A stretch of DNA of 24,768 bases from CAZRXG01 sp964603985 (GCA_964603985.1 CAZRXG010000048.1:1-24768), one strand, 5' to 3'; numbered from the stretch's first letter, positions 6,685 to 13,502 are shown. The notes: generated by a model not told the origin, from the letters alone. Numbers and translations: made by a program.

Positions 6685-8241
6685 ATGTTTCAGGACCTGA
6701 CCGGGGAACGGGTCGGCCCGTACAGCCTGCTGGAGCAGGTCGGTGCGGGCGGCGTCGGGCTTGTCTACCGCGCGCGTGATCCCTACAACGGCGGCCACGT
6801 GGCCGTCAAGGTCGTCAGCGGCGCAGCCGCCAAGGACGACTCTTACCAGCATCGCTTCCAGCGCGAGGTCGAGGTTGCCAGCCGCCTAGATCACCCCCAC
6901 ATCCTGCCCGTTCTCAACTACGGTTACTACGATGGCCTGCTCTACATGGTGATGCCCTTCGTCGAGGGGGCGACGCTGGGCGACCACCTGGGGCGGGTCA
7001 GGGCGCTCACCCCGCGTGAAACCTGCACGGTGGCCGAGCAGATCGGCGCGGCGTTGGATTACGCGCACAGCCAGGGTGTGGTGCATCGCGACGTCAAGCC
7101 GCACAACATCATGGTGCTGGACAACGGCGTCTACTGCCTGACCGACTTCGGGCTGGTGAAGCTGAGCAGCGATTCGATCACCCGGCTGACGCTGCCGGGC
7201 GACGTGATCGGCACTCCGGTCTACATGAGTCCTGAGCAGGCCAGCGGCGACCTGCTCGACAGCCGCTCGGACATCTATTCCTTTGGCGTGGTGCTGTACG
7301 AGGCGCTGCTGGGACATCTGCCCTACAACGCCGACTCGCCCATGGTCATGCTCACCCGCCACACCAACGCCTGCCCGTTTGCGCCACACGAGATCAGCCG
7401 TGATTTCCCGCCCAGCCTGGAAGAGGTGCTGCTCAAGACGCTGGAGAAGGACCCTGATGAGCGCTACCAGACGGCGGGCGAGGTGGCCGAGGAATTGGCG
7501 GCCCGCGTGGAGGAGCTGCCCGACGATTTGCTGGACAGCCGGTTGGTCACGCGGGAACAGATCGCCGCCGCCGACGGGCTGGCGAACGAGCCGTACAGGC
7601 CGCCCCAGCCGACGATTGTGCTGCAGGAGAGCCGCGAGCGTCGCAGGCGGCGCACGTTGATCGCGCTACTCGCGCTACTCGCGCTGCTCGCCGCCGGTAC
7701 GTTTGGCGGTTTGCAGATTATCCAGCCGCTCCAGGAGCGAGCCGTCTACGCCGAACAGACCGCCGAGGCGCTGCTTTCCCAGACGCCGGTGGTGATCGTG
7801 CAGTACGTGACCCAGATGGTGACCAACGCCGCCGGTGAGATCGTCTACATCGAGGTCGAGGTCACGCAGCTTATCACCGCAGCCGCCGACGGGTCAACCG
7901 GAGAGGAGACGGCCACCCCCTCGCCGGTGCGTGAAGACCCGACCGCGACGCCGACGCCCAGCCCGACCATCAGCCCGACGGATACCGCCGCTCCCGCCGG
8001 GCCGCCCTTGCCGCCGGACGATGGCGGCAAGCCGGAGAAGATCGTCTCCAAGCCCACCTCGGTGCCTGTGGTCGTCCCCACCGACGTTCCCACCGAGGAC
8101 CCAGGTGACGACGACAAGGAAGAAGAGAAAGAGGAGAAAGAGGAAGAGAAGGAAGAAGAGAAAGAAGAGAAAGAGGAAGAAAAAGAGGACAAGAAGGACG
8201 ACAAGGATAAGAAGGATAAGAAGGACAAGAAGGACAAGTAG
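6685..8241 (+). CDS. transmembrane serine/threonine protein kinase with charged tail
   Basis: PknB-type eukaryotic-like kinase, 518 residues. The catalytic domain (about 12-280) has a glycine loop GAGGVG (20-25), lysine K42 in VAVKVV, HRDVKPHN (134-141), DFG (154-156) and an MSPEQ substrate-binding segment (181-185), so all catalytic residues are present. An arginine-rich stop (318-323) and a Leu/Ala TM segment (324-346) put the remainder outside the cytoplasm. There is no PASTA domain. The outer part is Thr/Pro/Ser-rich (about 400-470), then residues 477-518 are almost entirely Glu, Lys and Asp. GGAGGAG lies 12 nt upstream of the ATG. The kinase is followed by a rho-independent terminator, so it is probably monocistronic. 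The external ligand is unknown; the tail could bind cell-envelope polymers or metal ions, but that is a guess. Confidence 0.94.
   Translation: MFQDLTGERVGPYSLLEQVGAGGVGLVYRARDPYNGGHVAVKVVSGAAAKDDSYQHRFQREVEVASRLDHPHILPVLNYGYYDGLLYMVMPFVEGATLGDHLGRVRALTPRETCTVAEQIGAALDYAHSQGVVHRDVKPHNIMVLDNGVYCLTDFGLVKLSSDSITRLTLPGDVIGTPVYMSPEQASGDLLDSRSDIYSFGVVLYEALLGHLPYNADSPMVMLTRHTNACPFAPHEISRDFPPSLEEVLLKTLEKDPDERYQTAGEVAEELAARVEELPDDLLDSRLVTREQIAAADGLANEPYRPPQPTIVLQESRERRRRRTLIALLALLALLAAGTFGGLQIIQPLQERAVYAEQTAEALLSQTPVVIVQYVTQMVTNAAGEIVYIEVEVTQLITAAADGSTGEETATPSPVREDPTATPTPSPTISPTDTAAPAGPPLPPDDGGKPEKIVSKPTSVPVVVPTDVPTEDPGDDDKEEEKEEKEEEKEEEKEEKEEEKEDKKDDKDKKDKKDKKDK
8116..8189 (+). repeat. 74-nt uninterrupted homopurine tract inside the kinase gene
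   Basis: Every base from 8116 to 8189 on the plus strand is A or G. It encodes the Glu/Lys run of the kinase tail and then grades into GAC/AAG repeats. Tracts of this kind are prone to slippage and can form triplex DNA with mirror symmetry. The sequence also contains many internal GGAG-like motifs. Confidence 0.9.
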
Positions 8242-8271
8242 CGGCGCAGGTAGCGGCGCAGGTAGCGGCGG
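8239..8271 (+). repeat. short tandem repeat GTAGCGGCGCAG, nearly three copies
   Basis: A 12-nt unit is repeated in tandem directly across and after the stop codon of the Ser/Thr kinase; the third copy decays to GTAGCGGCG. Because the unit contains TAG in register, the first copy supplies the stop codon. It is most simply a slippage product. Confidence 0.7.
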
Positions 8272-8294
8272 TTGTCCTGAGAGATATTAGCACA

Positions 8295-8325
8295 CACGAC
8301 GGGCGTGACACCCGTCGTGATTTTT
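8295..8325 (+). terminator. rho-independent terminator of the Ser/Thr kinase
   Basis: CACGACGGG (8295-8303) pairs perfectly with CCCGTCGTG (8311-8319) over a 7-nt loop and is followed by ATTTTTG. It lies 54 nt after the kinase stop codon. Confidence 0.8.
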
Positions 8326-8422
8326 GTTGTGTCGCTTTGTCTGCCGGGGGATGAATCAATCCGGCGATTCTCACCCCCTCCGGCCTTCGGCCACCTCCTC
8401 CATAGGTAAACCTTAACCATTT

Positions 8423-8620
8423 ACTGAGCCTTGCATATACTGCTAAACTGCTTCTCGTTCGTGTCGATTGCCGCACTGCCCTCACCCATCTCGGACGGCC
8501 AAGCCGCCCTCGATTCGCCCTCTCCCGCCGGGAGAGGGCAGACTGAGCGCGACCGGAGGTCGGGCGAAGGCGGGTGAGGGTTTGAGCAACAACGTGCCAA
8601 CAGCCAGCATCACAGAGCAG
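8423..8620 (+). repeat. cloverleaf-like repeat family I, copy B
   Basis: It begins ACTGAGCCTTGCATATACTG, with outer arm CCCTCACCC at 8479-8487 and hairpin GGACGGC/GCCGCCC at 8493-8509 (one mismatched pair). A CCCTCTCCC/GGGAGAGGG hairpin with GCC loop, a single CGACC/GGTCG hairpin and a closing GGGTGAGGG follow. It sits between two convergent genes, right after a terminator. Confidence 0.85.
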
Positions 8621-8696
8621 AGTGAAAGTTACCTTATTATTTTGTAAATCCTCATCAATGGGGGAGGAAGGTGTCCAGCAGGGCACAGGATGGGGG

Positions 8697-9797
8697 TTAG
8701 ACCACCACGACCTTCGTCGCAAGCTCGCCCGGCTGCACCCAGTGATACTCGTCCTCGTAGCCCAGGTACGGCTGCGACCAGCGGTAGACCCACTTGCCCG
8801 CGTCGGGCGTGACGTTGATGCAGCCGTGACTGCGCGGCAGCCCGAAGTTGTTGTGCCAGTAGGCTCCGTGAACCGCCCCGCCGGTGTCGGTGAAGTACGT
8901 CACCCAGGGCACGCCGTTCACGTCATACGGCAGGTCGAACTCGCCGCCGCCGCGCATACGCCGCGAGGGGCGCTTGCGCTGCACCGAGTACTCGCCGTAG
9001 GGGGTGCGGAAGTCGATCTCGTTGCCGTTGGGGTCGCTTAGAGACGTGCCGGAGGCGATGCGCGTCTTGAAGACGACCAGGTCGCTCTCGTAGCAGGTCA
9101 GCGTTTGCCCGGTCAGGTCGATGACCATGCGCTTGTCCTCCACCTCCGGCGAGATGGGCGCGAACTCGTCGGGGCTGATGTAGCGCATTGCCCTGGCCTG
9201 CACCCACGCCTGGCGGTGCGGCTCGATGTCGTCGTAGAGCCGGTACCACACCCGGCCTTCCTCGTCGTCGACGCGCTCGGTCACGCGGTGCACCTGTCCC
9301 CAGTAGCAGCGGTAGTGGTCGTAATCCCACACGCGGCTGTTGAGGGTCGGGCGGTTGTGCTGCACGGCCAGCGGCACAGTCACCTCGCTCCAGAAGCCGG
9401 GGCCGGTCACCTCGTGCGGCTCGTTAAAGTGCTCGTGGCAGGGCACCACGTAGGCCGAGTGCACGTAGCCCTCGTTGGTCTCGAACCACACGTCGCTCCA
9501 GGCGCGGTTGTCGTAGCGCTGGCCGCGCACGCTGCGGTAGATGGGCATCACGTAGCCCCAGTACACCGTGCGCACCGACCCGGCCTTGGGGTCGGGCTGC
9601 TTGAAGATGCGAATCCAGGCCGCGCCGTGCACGCGCCCCAGAAGCGGCGGGTAGTTGTAGAACTCGTTGTAGGAGACGGGGTCCTCGTTGGGATCCTGCT
9701 GGGCGAGCGCCTGCCCGGCCCGACCGGCCAGCAGCGCCGCCGCGCCAACCCCGGCGGTACGCAGAAATCTGCGGCGTGATATACGACGTGACGACAT
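8697..9797 (-). CDS. Tat-exported L,D-transpeptidase (YkuD) with SH3b-like repeats
   Basis: Exported cell-wall enzyme of the L,D-transpeptidase family, which cross-links or anchors to peptide stems. The N-terminus has a twin-arginine signal (SRRRFLR, residues 7-13) followed by an Ala/Leu/Gly-rich core and a likely cut near ALA (30-32). Two SH3b-like segments follow (about 54-118 and 158-208). The YkuD domain spans 222-343, with H310 and the catalytic SHGCIN (323-328, Cys C326); all key residues are present. Length is 366. The start has GAGGGAA (9804-9810) 6 nt upstream and a good promoter further up. Tat rather than Sec export suggests folding before export or a lipoprotein-free periplasmic or surface enzyme. 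It is transcribed divergently from the aldo/keto reductase. Substrate choice cannot be told from sequence, and peptidoglycan content varies among Chloroflexota. Confidence 0.94.
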   Translation of the reverse strand: MSSRRISRRRFLRTAGVGAAALLAGRAGQALAQQDPNEDPVSYNEFYNYPPLLGRVHGAAWIRIFKQPDPKAGSVRTVYWGYVMPIYRSVRGQRYDNRAWSDVWFETNEGYVHSAYVVPCHEHFNEPHEVTGPGFWSEVTVPLAVQHNRPTLNSRVWDYDHYRCYWGQVHRVTERVDDEEGRVWYRLYDDIEPHRQAWVQARAMRYISPDEFAPISPEVEDKRMVIDLTGQTLTCYESDLVVFKTRIASGTSLSDPNGNEIDFRTPYGEYSVQRKRPSRRMRGGGEFDLPYDVNGVPWVTYFTDTGGAVHGAYWHNNFGLPRSHGCINVTPDAGKWVYRWSQPYLGYEDEYHWVQPGELATKVVVV

Positions 9798-9832
9798 AAG
9801 GCGTTCCCTCTGAGCGAATTTTGTGGGGTGTG

Positions 9833-9862
9833 ATTATAACGGCTTTTGGGGTGGGGATTCAA
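9833..9862 (-). promoter_or_regulatory. promoter of the L,D-transpeptidase gene
   Basis: Reading the minus strand, TTGAAT (9857-9862) and TATAAT (9833-9838) are 18 nt apart and lie about 40 nt before the ATG. The -35 hexamer overlaps the left arm of the inverted repeat at 9855-9884. Confidence 0.6.
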
Positions 9863-9884
9863 CAGGCGGGTGGCTGTTGAATCC
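9855..9884. promoter_or_regulatory. operator-like 11-bp inverted repeat between divergent promoters
   Basis: GGATTCAACAG (9855-9865) and CTGTTGAATCC (9874-9884) are perfect inverted arms with an 8-nt spacer. The dyad covers the -35 of the minus-strand promoter and ends 5 bp before the plus-strand -10. That is the expected place for a regulator controlling both genes. A transcript hairpin is an alternative, but no T-run follows on either strand. Confidence 0.55.
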
Positions 9885-9886
9885 TC

Positions 9887-9895
9887 TGGTATAAT
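9887..9895 (+). promoter_or_regulatory. extended -10 promoter element for the aldo/keto reductase
   Basis: TGGTATAAT matches the extended -10 form TGnTATAAT. No good -35 lies 17-18 nt upstream, where the inverted repeat spacer sits, so transcription may rely on the extended -10 or an activator. The leader to the start codon would be about 165 nt. Confidence 0.5.
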
Positions 9896-10055
9896 TCGGG
9901 CAGGCCCCGATATATATGGGATCTACGCAGTTGGGGGGGCGGCACCTCACGGGTCGGGGGACTTCAGCCCACAGATTGCACTGCACAGATTTTGGGCACT
10001 TTTCACTCGCTGCCGCGTGGCCGGAGGCGCTCAATCGCGTAACTCTTGATACAAC

Positions 10056-10061
10056 AGGAAG
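10056..10061 (+). promoter_or_regulatory. ribosome binding site deciding the reductase start
   Basis: AGGAAG lies 7 nt before the ATG at 10069. An in-frame ATG at 9916 exists, but its extra 51 residues look non-native and it has no such site, so 10069 is preferred. Confidence 0.75.
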
Positions 10062-10068
10062 CGTTGAC

Positions 10069-11142
10069 ATGCAATATACGCACTTAGGCCGGACGGGAGT
10101 CGTCGTCAGCAGGTTGTGCCTGGGGACGATGAATTTTGGATGTTACACGTCCGAAGAGGATAGTCTCGCCATCATGACCAGGGCGCTTGAGATGGGGATC
10201 AATTTCATTGATACGGCGAACTCTTACGGGTGGCTGGGTTGGATACCGGACAGAGGGAGAGTGGGGTTGGCCGAGGAGATCATTGGGCGGTGGCTCTCCC
10301 AGGAGAGCGCCCGCAGGGACCAGGTTGTCCTGGCGACCAAGGTCTATACGCCGATGAGTCACGAGATTAATGATCGGGGGTTGTCGGCCTATCACATCCG
10401 GCGGGCGTGTGAAGACAGCCTGCGCAGGCTGCGAACGGATCACATTGACATTTACTACATGCATCACATCGACCGGGGTGAGCATCACCGATCGATCTAC
10501 CAGGATTGGTTGGGGCTGCCGGAGCGGGACCTCTATCGCCCGGCGCACCGGAAGCGTGAGACCCCCTGGGAGGAAATCTGGCAGGCGATGGAGGGGCTGG
10601 TTCAGCAGGGCAAAGTGCTGTATGTCGGCAGCAGCAATTTCGCCGGGTGGAATATCGCCCAGGCCTGTGAAAAGGCAAAGGCCCGGAATTTCCTTGGGCC
10701 GGTCTGTGAGCAGAGTCCGTACAACCTGTGCAATCGCATGGTTGAGTTAGAGGTCATCCCGGCATGTCGGGAATATGGCCTGGGTCTGGTTCCCTACAGC
10801 CCGCTGGCAGGTGGCTGGTTGGCCGGTATTTTGCAGAAAGTCGGAACGGGTCAGGGGCGGCGAGGTGGAACCGTAAAGGAAGAAGAGATCGAGAACCGGG
10901 CGCAGCTAGAAGCTTATGAAGCCCTTTGCCGGGAATTGGGCGAGGAACCGGCGTCTGTTGCCCTGGCCTGGCCGCTCAGAAACCCGGTCGTCACGGCTCC
11001 GGTCATTGGGCCGCGGACGGTTGAGCAGCTTACCGGCAGCCTGCGCGCGCTGGAGATCGATCTGGACGAGGAGACTCTTAACCGGCTGGGCGAGATCTGG
11101 CCGGGGCCTGGCGGCGAAGCGCCGGAAGCGTATACCGGGTAG
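10069..11142 (+). CDS. aldo/keto reductase with an internal insertion
   Basis: NADPH-dependent (beta/alpha)8-barrel oxidoreductase, 357 residues. It opens with the family hallmark LGRTGVVVSRLCLGTMNFG (6-24). The catalytic tetrad is visible: D48 (FIDTANSYG), Y53, K91 (TKVY) and H132 (YMHH). GSSNFAGW (187-194) and a C-terminal cofactor segment near PVIGPRT (311-317) are kept. In relatives I remember, a short HH-D/R loop leads directly to TPWEEIW. Here 28 extra residues (137-164, rich in His, Arg, Tyr) sit in between, in the loop after the catalytic histidine. The substrate is unknown. GC looks lower than in flanking signalling genes (33 of 60 in 10141-10200). It lies upstream of and co-directional with the beta-propeller gene but 298 nt away, so co-transcription is uncertain. 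Confidence 0.92.
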   Translation: MQYTHLGRTGVVVSRLCLGTMNFGCYTSEEDSLAIMTRALEMGINFIDTANSYGWLGWIPDRGRVGLAEEIIGRWLSQESARRDQVVLATKVYTPMSHEINDRGLSAYHIRRACEDSLRRLRTDHIDIYYMHHIDRGEHHRSIYQDWLGLPERDLYRPAHRKRETPWEEIWQAMEGLVQQGKVLYVGSSNFAGWNIAQACEKAKARNFLGPVCEQSPYNLCNRMVELEVIPACREYGLGLVPYSPLAGGWLAGILQKVGTGQGRRGGTVKEEEIENRAQLEAYEALCRELGEEPASVALAWPLRNPVVTAPVIGPRTVEQLTGSLRALEIDLDEETLNRLGEIWPGPGGEAPEAYTG

Positions 11143-11152
11143 ACACAGCCGT

Positions 11153-11172
11153 TGCGGGGGCTCGCGTACTAC
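11153..11172 (+). repeat. 20-bp direct repeat, copy 1
   Basis: The sequence TGCGGGGGCTCGCGTACTAC recurs at 12542-12561 with 18 of 20 bases the same, and both are preceded by CACAGCCG within about 25 nt. It begins 11 nt after the reductase stop codon. The two copies bracket repeat copy C and the beta-propeller gene. Confidence 0.6.
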
Positions 11173-11203
11173 TGAGACATACATGGAAAACTAAACTCAA
11201 TTC

Positions 11204-11399
11204 GTGCTGTGTTAAGTTGGTTTTGGGCACATTGTTGCCCAGGCCCTCACCCGCCTTCGCCCGACCTCCGGTCGCGCTCAGTCTGCCCTCTCCCTCAGGG
11301 AGAGGGCGAATCGAGGACGGCCAGGCCGTCCGAGATGGGTGAGGGCAGTTTCGCAATCGACACAATCGAGGAGGTTTAGCAGTATATGCAAGGCTCAGT
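11204..11399 (-). repeat. cloverleaf-like repeat family I, copy C (inverted)
   Basis: The reverse complement begins ACTGAGCCTTGCATATACTG. The hairpin GGACGGC/GCCGTCC (11315-11331) is perfectly paired, and the CCCTCTCCC/GGGAGAGGG hairpin and outer CCCTCACCC/GGGTGAGGG arms are intact. It ends 41 nt before the beta-propeller start codon, so it lies in that gene's likely leader. Confidence 0.85.
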
Positions 11400-11427
11400 A
11401 ATTGTTATGCTCCGGCCAATTCATCAC

Positions 11428-11434
11428 AAGGAGG
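11428..11434 (+). promoter_or_regulatory. strong ribosome binding site deciding a GTG start
   Basis: AAGGAGG lies 6 nt before GTG at 11441. An upstream in-frame TTG at 11402 lies next to the end of repeat copy C and has no ribosome site. Confidence 0.85.
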
Positions 11435-11440
11435 TTTTCT

Positions 11441-12508
11441 GTGAGGAAAAAGCCTGTGTTGGGGCTGGTAATGGTCATAGGGCTGCTCGTACTTTACCTC
11501 TTGTTTTGGCCGATCTCGCCCAGGCCGGTGGGGGTTTTTGTGGCACCGGAAGCGCCGCCGCTGACAGGGGTATATGAGCGAAACAGCCGGTTGCAGGCTG
11601 TAGAGCGCTTTGGAGATGGTCAGTGTCTTGGCCCGGAAGACATTACTGTTGATGCGCAGGGATACCTCTATGCGGGCATGGATGATGGGCGTATCATGCG
11701 CTTTGAAACAGATGGGGACAATGCCGAGCTCTTCGTCAACACGGGGGGACGGCCTCAGGGAATGGCTTTTGATGCTGACGGTAATCTGATCGTGGCAGAT
11801 GCCGAGGGGCTGCTTTCAGTTGCGCCCGACGGTTCTATCACCGTGCTGGCTACTAAAGCCGGAGGCAGGCCAATTGTGGTCGCCAATGATCTCGCCATTG
11901 CTGCTGATGGGACCGTCTACTTCAGTGATTACCGGTTCTATCCCGATTATATGATGGATTTTGTGGATGGTCGACCGTTGGGACGCTTGCTCGCCTACGA
12001 CCCCGGCACCCGGATGACACGGGTGGTACTCGAAGACCTGTACGCTGCCAATGGTGTGACGCTCGGCCCGGATGAATCTTTTGTCCTGATCGACGAAATG
12101 GCAGCCTACCGGGTTACCCGTTACTGGCTCACCGGCCCCAAACAAGGACAGACTGACATTTTCATTGAGAACCTGCCGGGCCTTCCTGATAACATCACGT
12201 TCAACGGGCAGGACACTTACTGGATCGCCCTCTATGAGCCGCGCAGCTCGGCCACAGAGTTCTTTCAGGCCCGGCCTTTCTTGAGGGGCGTTCTCAGACG
12301 CATACCGCCGTTTCTGATAACGACTGCTGCCCCGCCTCCTTCGTATGGGTTCGTGGTGGGCGTAGACCTGGAGGGGAACATCACCCATAACCTGCAAGAC
12401 CCATCGGGTGAGTTTGCGTCGCATGTAACCTGCGCTTACGAATATGAGGGGATGCTGTACCTGGGCAACATTGGTGATACGGCGATAAAACGCCTGCCAG
12501 CACCTTAA
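11441..12508 (+). CDS. membrane-anchored strictosidine synthase/SMP-30-like beta-propeller
   Basis: Protein of 355 residues from a GTG start with a near-ideal AAGGAGG site. Residues 2-22 are a Lys/Arg start plus one hydrophobic segment, so it is a signal anchor with the rest outside. Residues about 50-353 read as a six-bladed propeller of the strictosidine synthase-like/SMP-30 superfamily: GPEDI (64-68), VANDLAI (147-153), a YFSD blade strand (160-163), GRLLAYDP (181-188), NGV (204-206), RYWLTGPKQG (227-236) and LPGLPDNI (245-252). Plant strictosidine synthase chemistry should not be assumed; bacterial relatives are mostly hydrolase-like or uncharacterised. GC is visibly low (32 of 60 in 11641-11700). 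It ends 49 nt from the convergent REC-TIR gene. Confidence 0.88.
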   Translation: MRKKPVLGLVMVIGLLVLYLLFWPISPRPVGVFVAPEAPPLTGVYERNSRLQAVERFGDGQCLGPEDITVDAQGYLYAGMDDGRIMRFETDGDNAELFVNTGGRPQGMAFDADGNLIVADAEGLLSVAPDGSITVLATKAGGRPIVVANDLAIAADGTVYFSDYRFYPDYMMDFVDGRPLGRLLAYDPGTRMTRVVLEDLYAANGVTLGPDESFVLIDEMAAYRVTRYWLTGPKQGQTDIFIENLPGLPDNITFNGQDTYWIALYEPRSSATEFFQARPFLRGVLRRIPPFLITTAAPPPSYGFVVGVDLEGNITHNLQDPSGEFASHVTCAYEYEGMLYLGNIGDTAIKRLPAP

Positions 12509-12541
12509 GGCAATCGGTCGCACAGCCGCATAATCCACCAC

Positions 12542-12561
12542 TGCGAGGGCTCGCGTATTAC
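12542..12561 (+). repeat. 20-bp direct repeat, copy 2
   Basis: TGCGAGGGCTCGCGTATTAC pairs with the copy at 11153-11172. Its GCGAG/CTCGC core could form a small hairpin between the two convergent genes. Its right end overlaps the stop codon of the REC-TIR gene. Confidence 0.6.
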
Positions 12562-13382
12562 GCCGACTCTTCGTACAGCGCTCTGAGCAGCTCGACCAGT
12601 ACGTTGAGATCGTAGGGCTGGTACTGGATTATCTGAAGCTCGGCGGGCAGGCGATCCACAGTGCGGCACATGATGGGAACAATCGGCTTGTCGCGCAGGA
12701 AGAAGTACCGGTATTCCATTTTTACGAACTTGGACGCCAGCGCTTCCGGTGACACGCACAGAATCAGGTAGTCGCTGCTTTCCAGCGCCTCGTTGATCTC
12801 GTCAAACCAGTAATCCCCACCGTGCAGCAGGTGCTGATCTACCCACACATCGAACCCGGCGGTGCGGATATGTGTGACCAGCGGCTCTACGTACTCGTCC
12901 CAGTCCGAGCGACTGTAGGAGACAAAGAGCTTTCTGGATGGTGTGGCTGCGGCCTCCGCGGCAGACCCGGCCTCGGCGTGGGCAGGCTCGGCCCCTGATC
13001 GGGCCTTTATTTGTGCATAGGTGTGCCGGACAGCCGCCTCAACCTCATCTTGCTCAATGGGCTTGACGACGTAGGCGTCCGCCCCGGCCCGGTAGGCCCT
13101 CTGGATATATTGTGGATTGTCGGCAAGGCTTACGACCACTATCCCCACCAGGGGGAGCTGATCCTTGAGCCTGCGGATGAACTCCAGGCCGGGAACGTCT
13201 GGCATCCCGGTCCCGGTCAGCACGATATCAGGCTGTAGCTCGCTCGCCTTTTGCAGCCCTTCGAGGCCGTTCTCAGCCGCTGCCACAACTTCAAAGTCGT
13301 CTTCTATGTTGAGCAGTTTGGTTAATCCATCCCGGGTCTGCCACCGGGGCGAAACAACCAGCAGCCGGATTTTCTCTGACAT
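12558..13382 (-). CDS. pseudo-receiver domain fused to a TIR domain
   Basis: A 274-residue two-domain protein. Residues 5-124 have a receiver fold (LLVV strand, GMPDVPG, VVVSLAD, AGADAYVVKPI) with S85 and K107 kept. The usual acidic pair is S11-P12 and the phospho-acceptor position in DIVLTGTGMP is G57, so Asp phosphorylation is not expected. After an Ala/Glu linker (125-150), residues 151-270 form a TIR_2-type domain: KLFVSYSRSD (151-160), FDVWVDQ, a GDYWFDEINEAL helix and SDYLILCVSPEA. E223 in FVKMEYR sits where the NADase glutamate of catalytic TIR domains lies. It could therefore be an NAD-consuming enzyme or a TIR-TIR scaffold. GGGGAGGAA (13386-13394) precedes the ATG closely. It is the last gene of a minus-strand signalling block. 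Confidence 0.9.
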   Translation of the reverse strand: MSEKIRLLVVSPRWQTRDGLTKLLNIEDDFEVVAAAENGLEGLQKASELQPDIVLTGTGMPDVPGLEFIRRLKDQLPLVGIVVVSLADNPQYIQRAYRAGADAYVVKPIEQDEVEAAVRHTYAQIKARSGAEPAHAEAGSAAEAAATPSRKLFVSYSRSDWDEYVEPLVTHIRTAGFDVWVDQHLLHGGDYWFDEINEALESSDYLILCVSPEALASKFVKMEYRYFFLRDKPIVPIMCRTVDRLPAELQIIQYQPYDLNVLVELLRALYEESA

Positions 13383-13385
13383 AGC

Positions 13386-13394
13386 TTCCTCCCC
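13386..13394 (-). promoter_or_regulatory. ribosome binding site of the REC-TIR gene
   Basis: On the minus strand GGGGAGGAA ends 3 nt before the ATG, with its GGAG core about 5 nt away. It is a strong site that fixes the start at 13382. Confidence 0.7.
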
Positions 13395-13474
13395 GCGATA
13401 AAGAAGCCATCAGGTAAAGTTGCCGGTGGCGTTGTATTCCTACCGGATGCGCCATACCGGGCCTTCCCACTCTC

Positions 13475-13502
13475 AGTATACCTGACCTGGGGCAGATCTA
13501 AA
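13475..13502 (-). promoter_or_regulatory. candidate promoter of the REC-TIR gene
   Basis: On the minus strand TTTAGA (13497-13502) and TATACT (13475-13480) are 16 nt apart, about 92 nt before the start codon. It lies in the 283-nt gap after the preceding receiver gene, which suggests independent expression. Confidence 0.35.

Larger units (their letters stand above)
8242..8696. other. convergent intergenic region, no gene
   Basis: It separates the Ser/Thr kinase (+) from the L,D-transpeptidase (-), which converge here. It holds the end of the 12-nt tandem repeat, a strong terminator (8295-8325), a module similar to the one upstream of repeat copy A (about 8342-8420), and repeat family I copy B (8423-8620). 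The last 75 bases show nothing recognisable and no clear minus-strand terminator. Confidence 0.65.

Noticed and set aside
7835..8290. Arg-rich 151-codon plus-strand frame overlapping the Ser/Thr kinase end
   Set aside because: It is a frame-shifted reading of the Thr/Pro and Glu/Lys-rich tail; the kinase frame is continuous and explains the sequence.
9916..10068. N-terminal extension of 51 residues on the aldo/keto reductase
   Set aside because: The family start motif and a ribosome site place the start at 10069. The extension has no similarity to reductases and reads through leader sequence.
11402..11440. TTG start 13 codons upstream for the beta-propeller gene
   Set aside because: AAGGAGG 6 nt before the GTG at 11441 is far better, and the upstream codons lie next to a repeat element.
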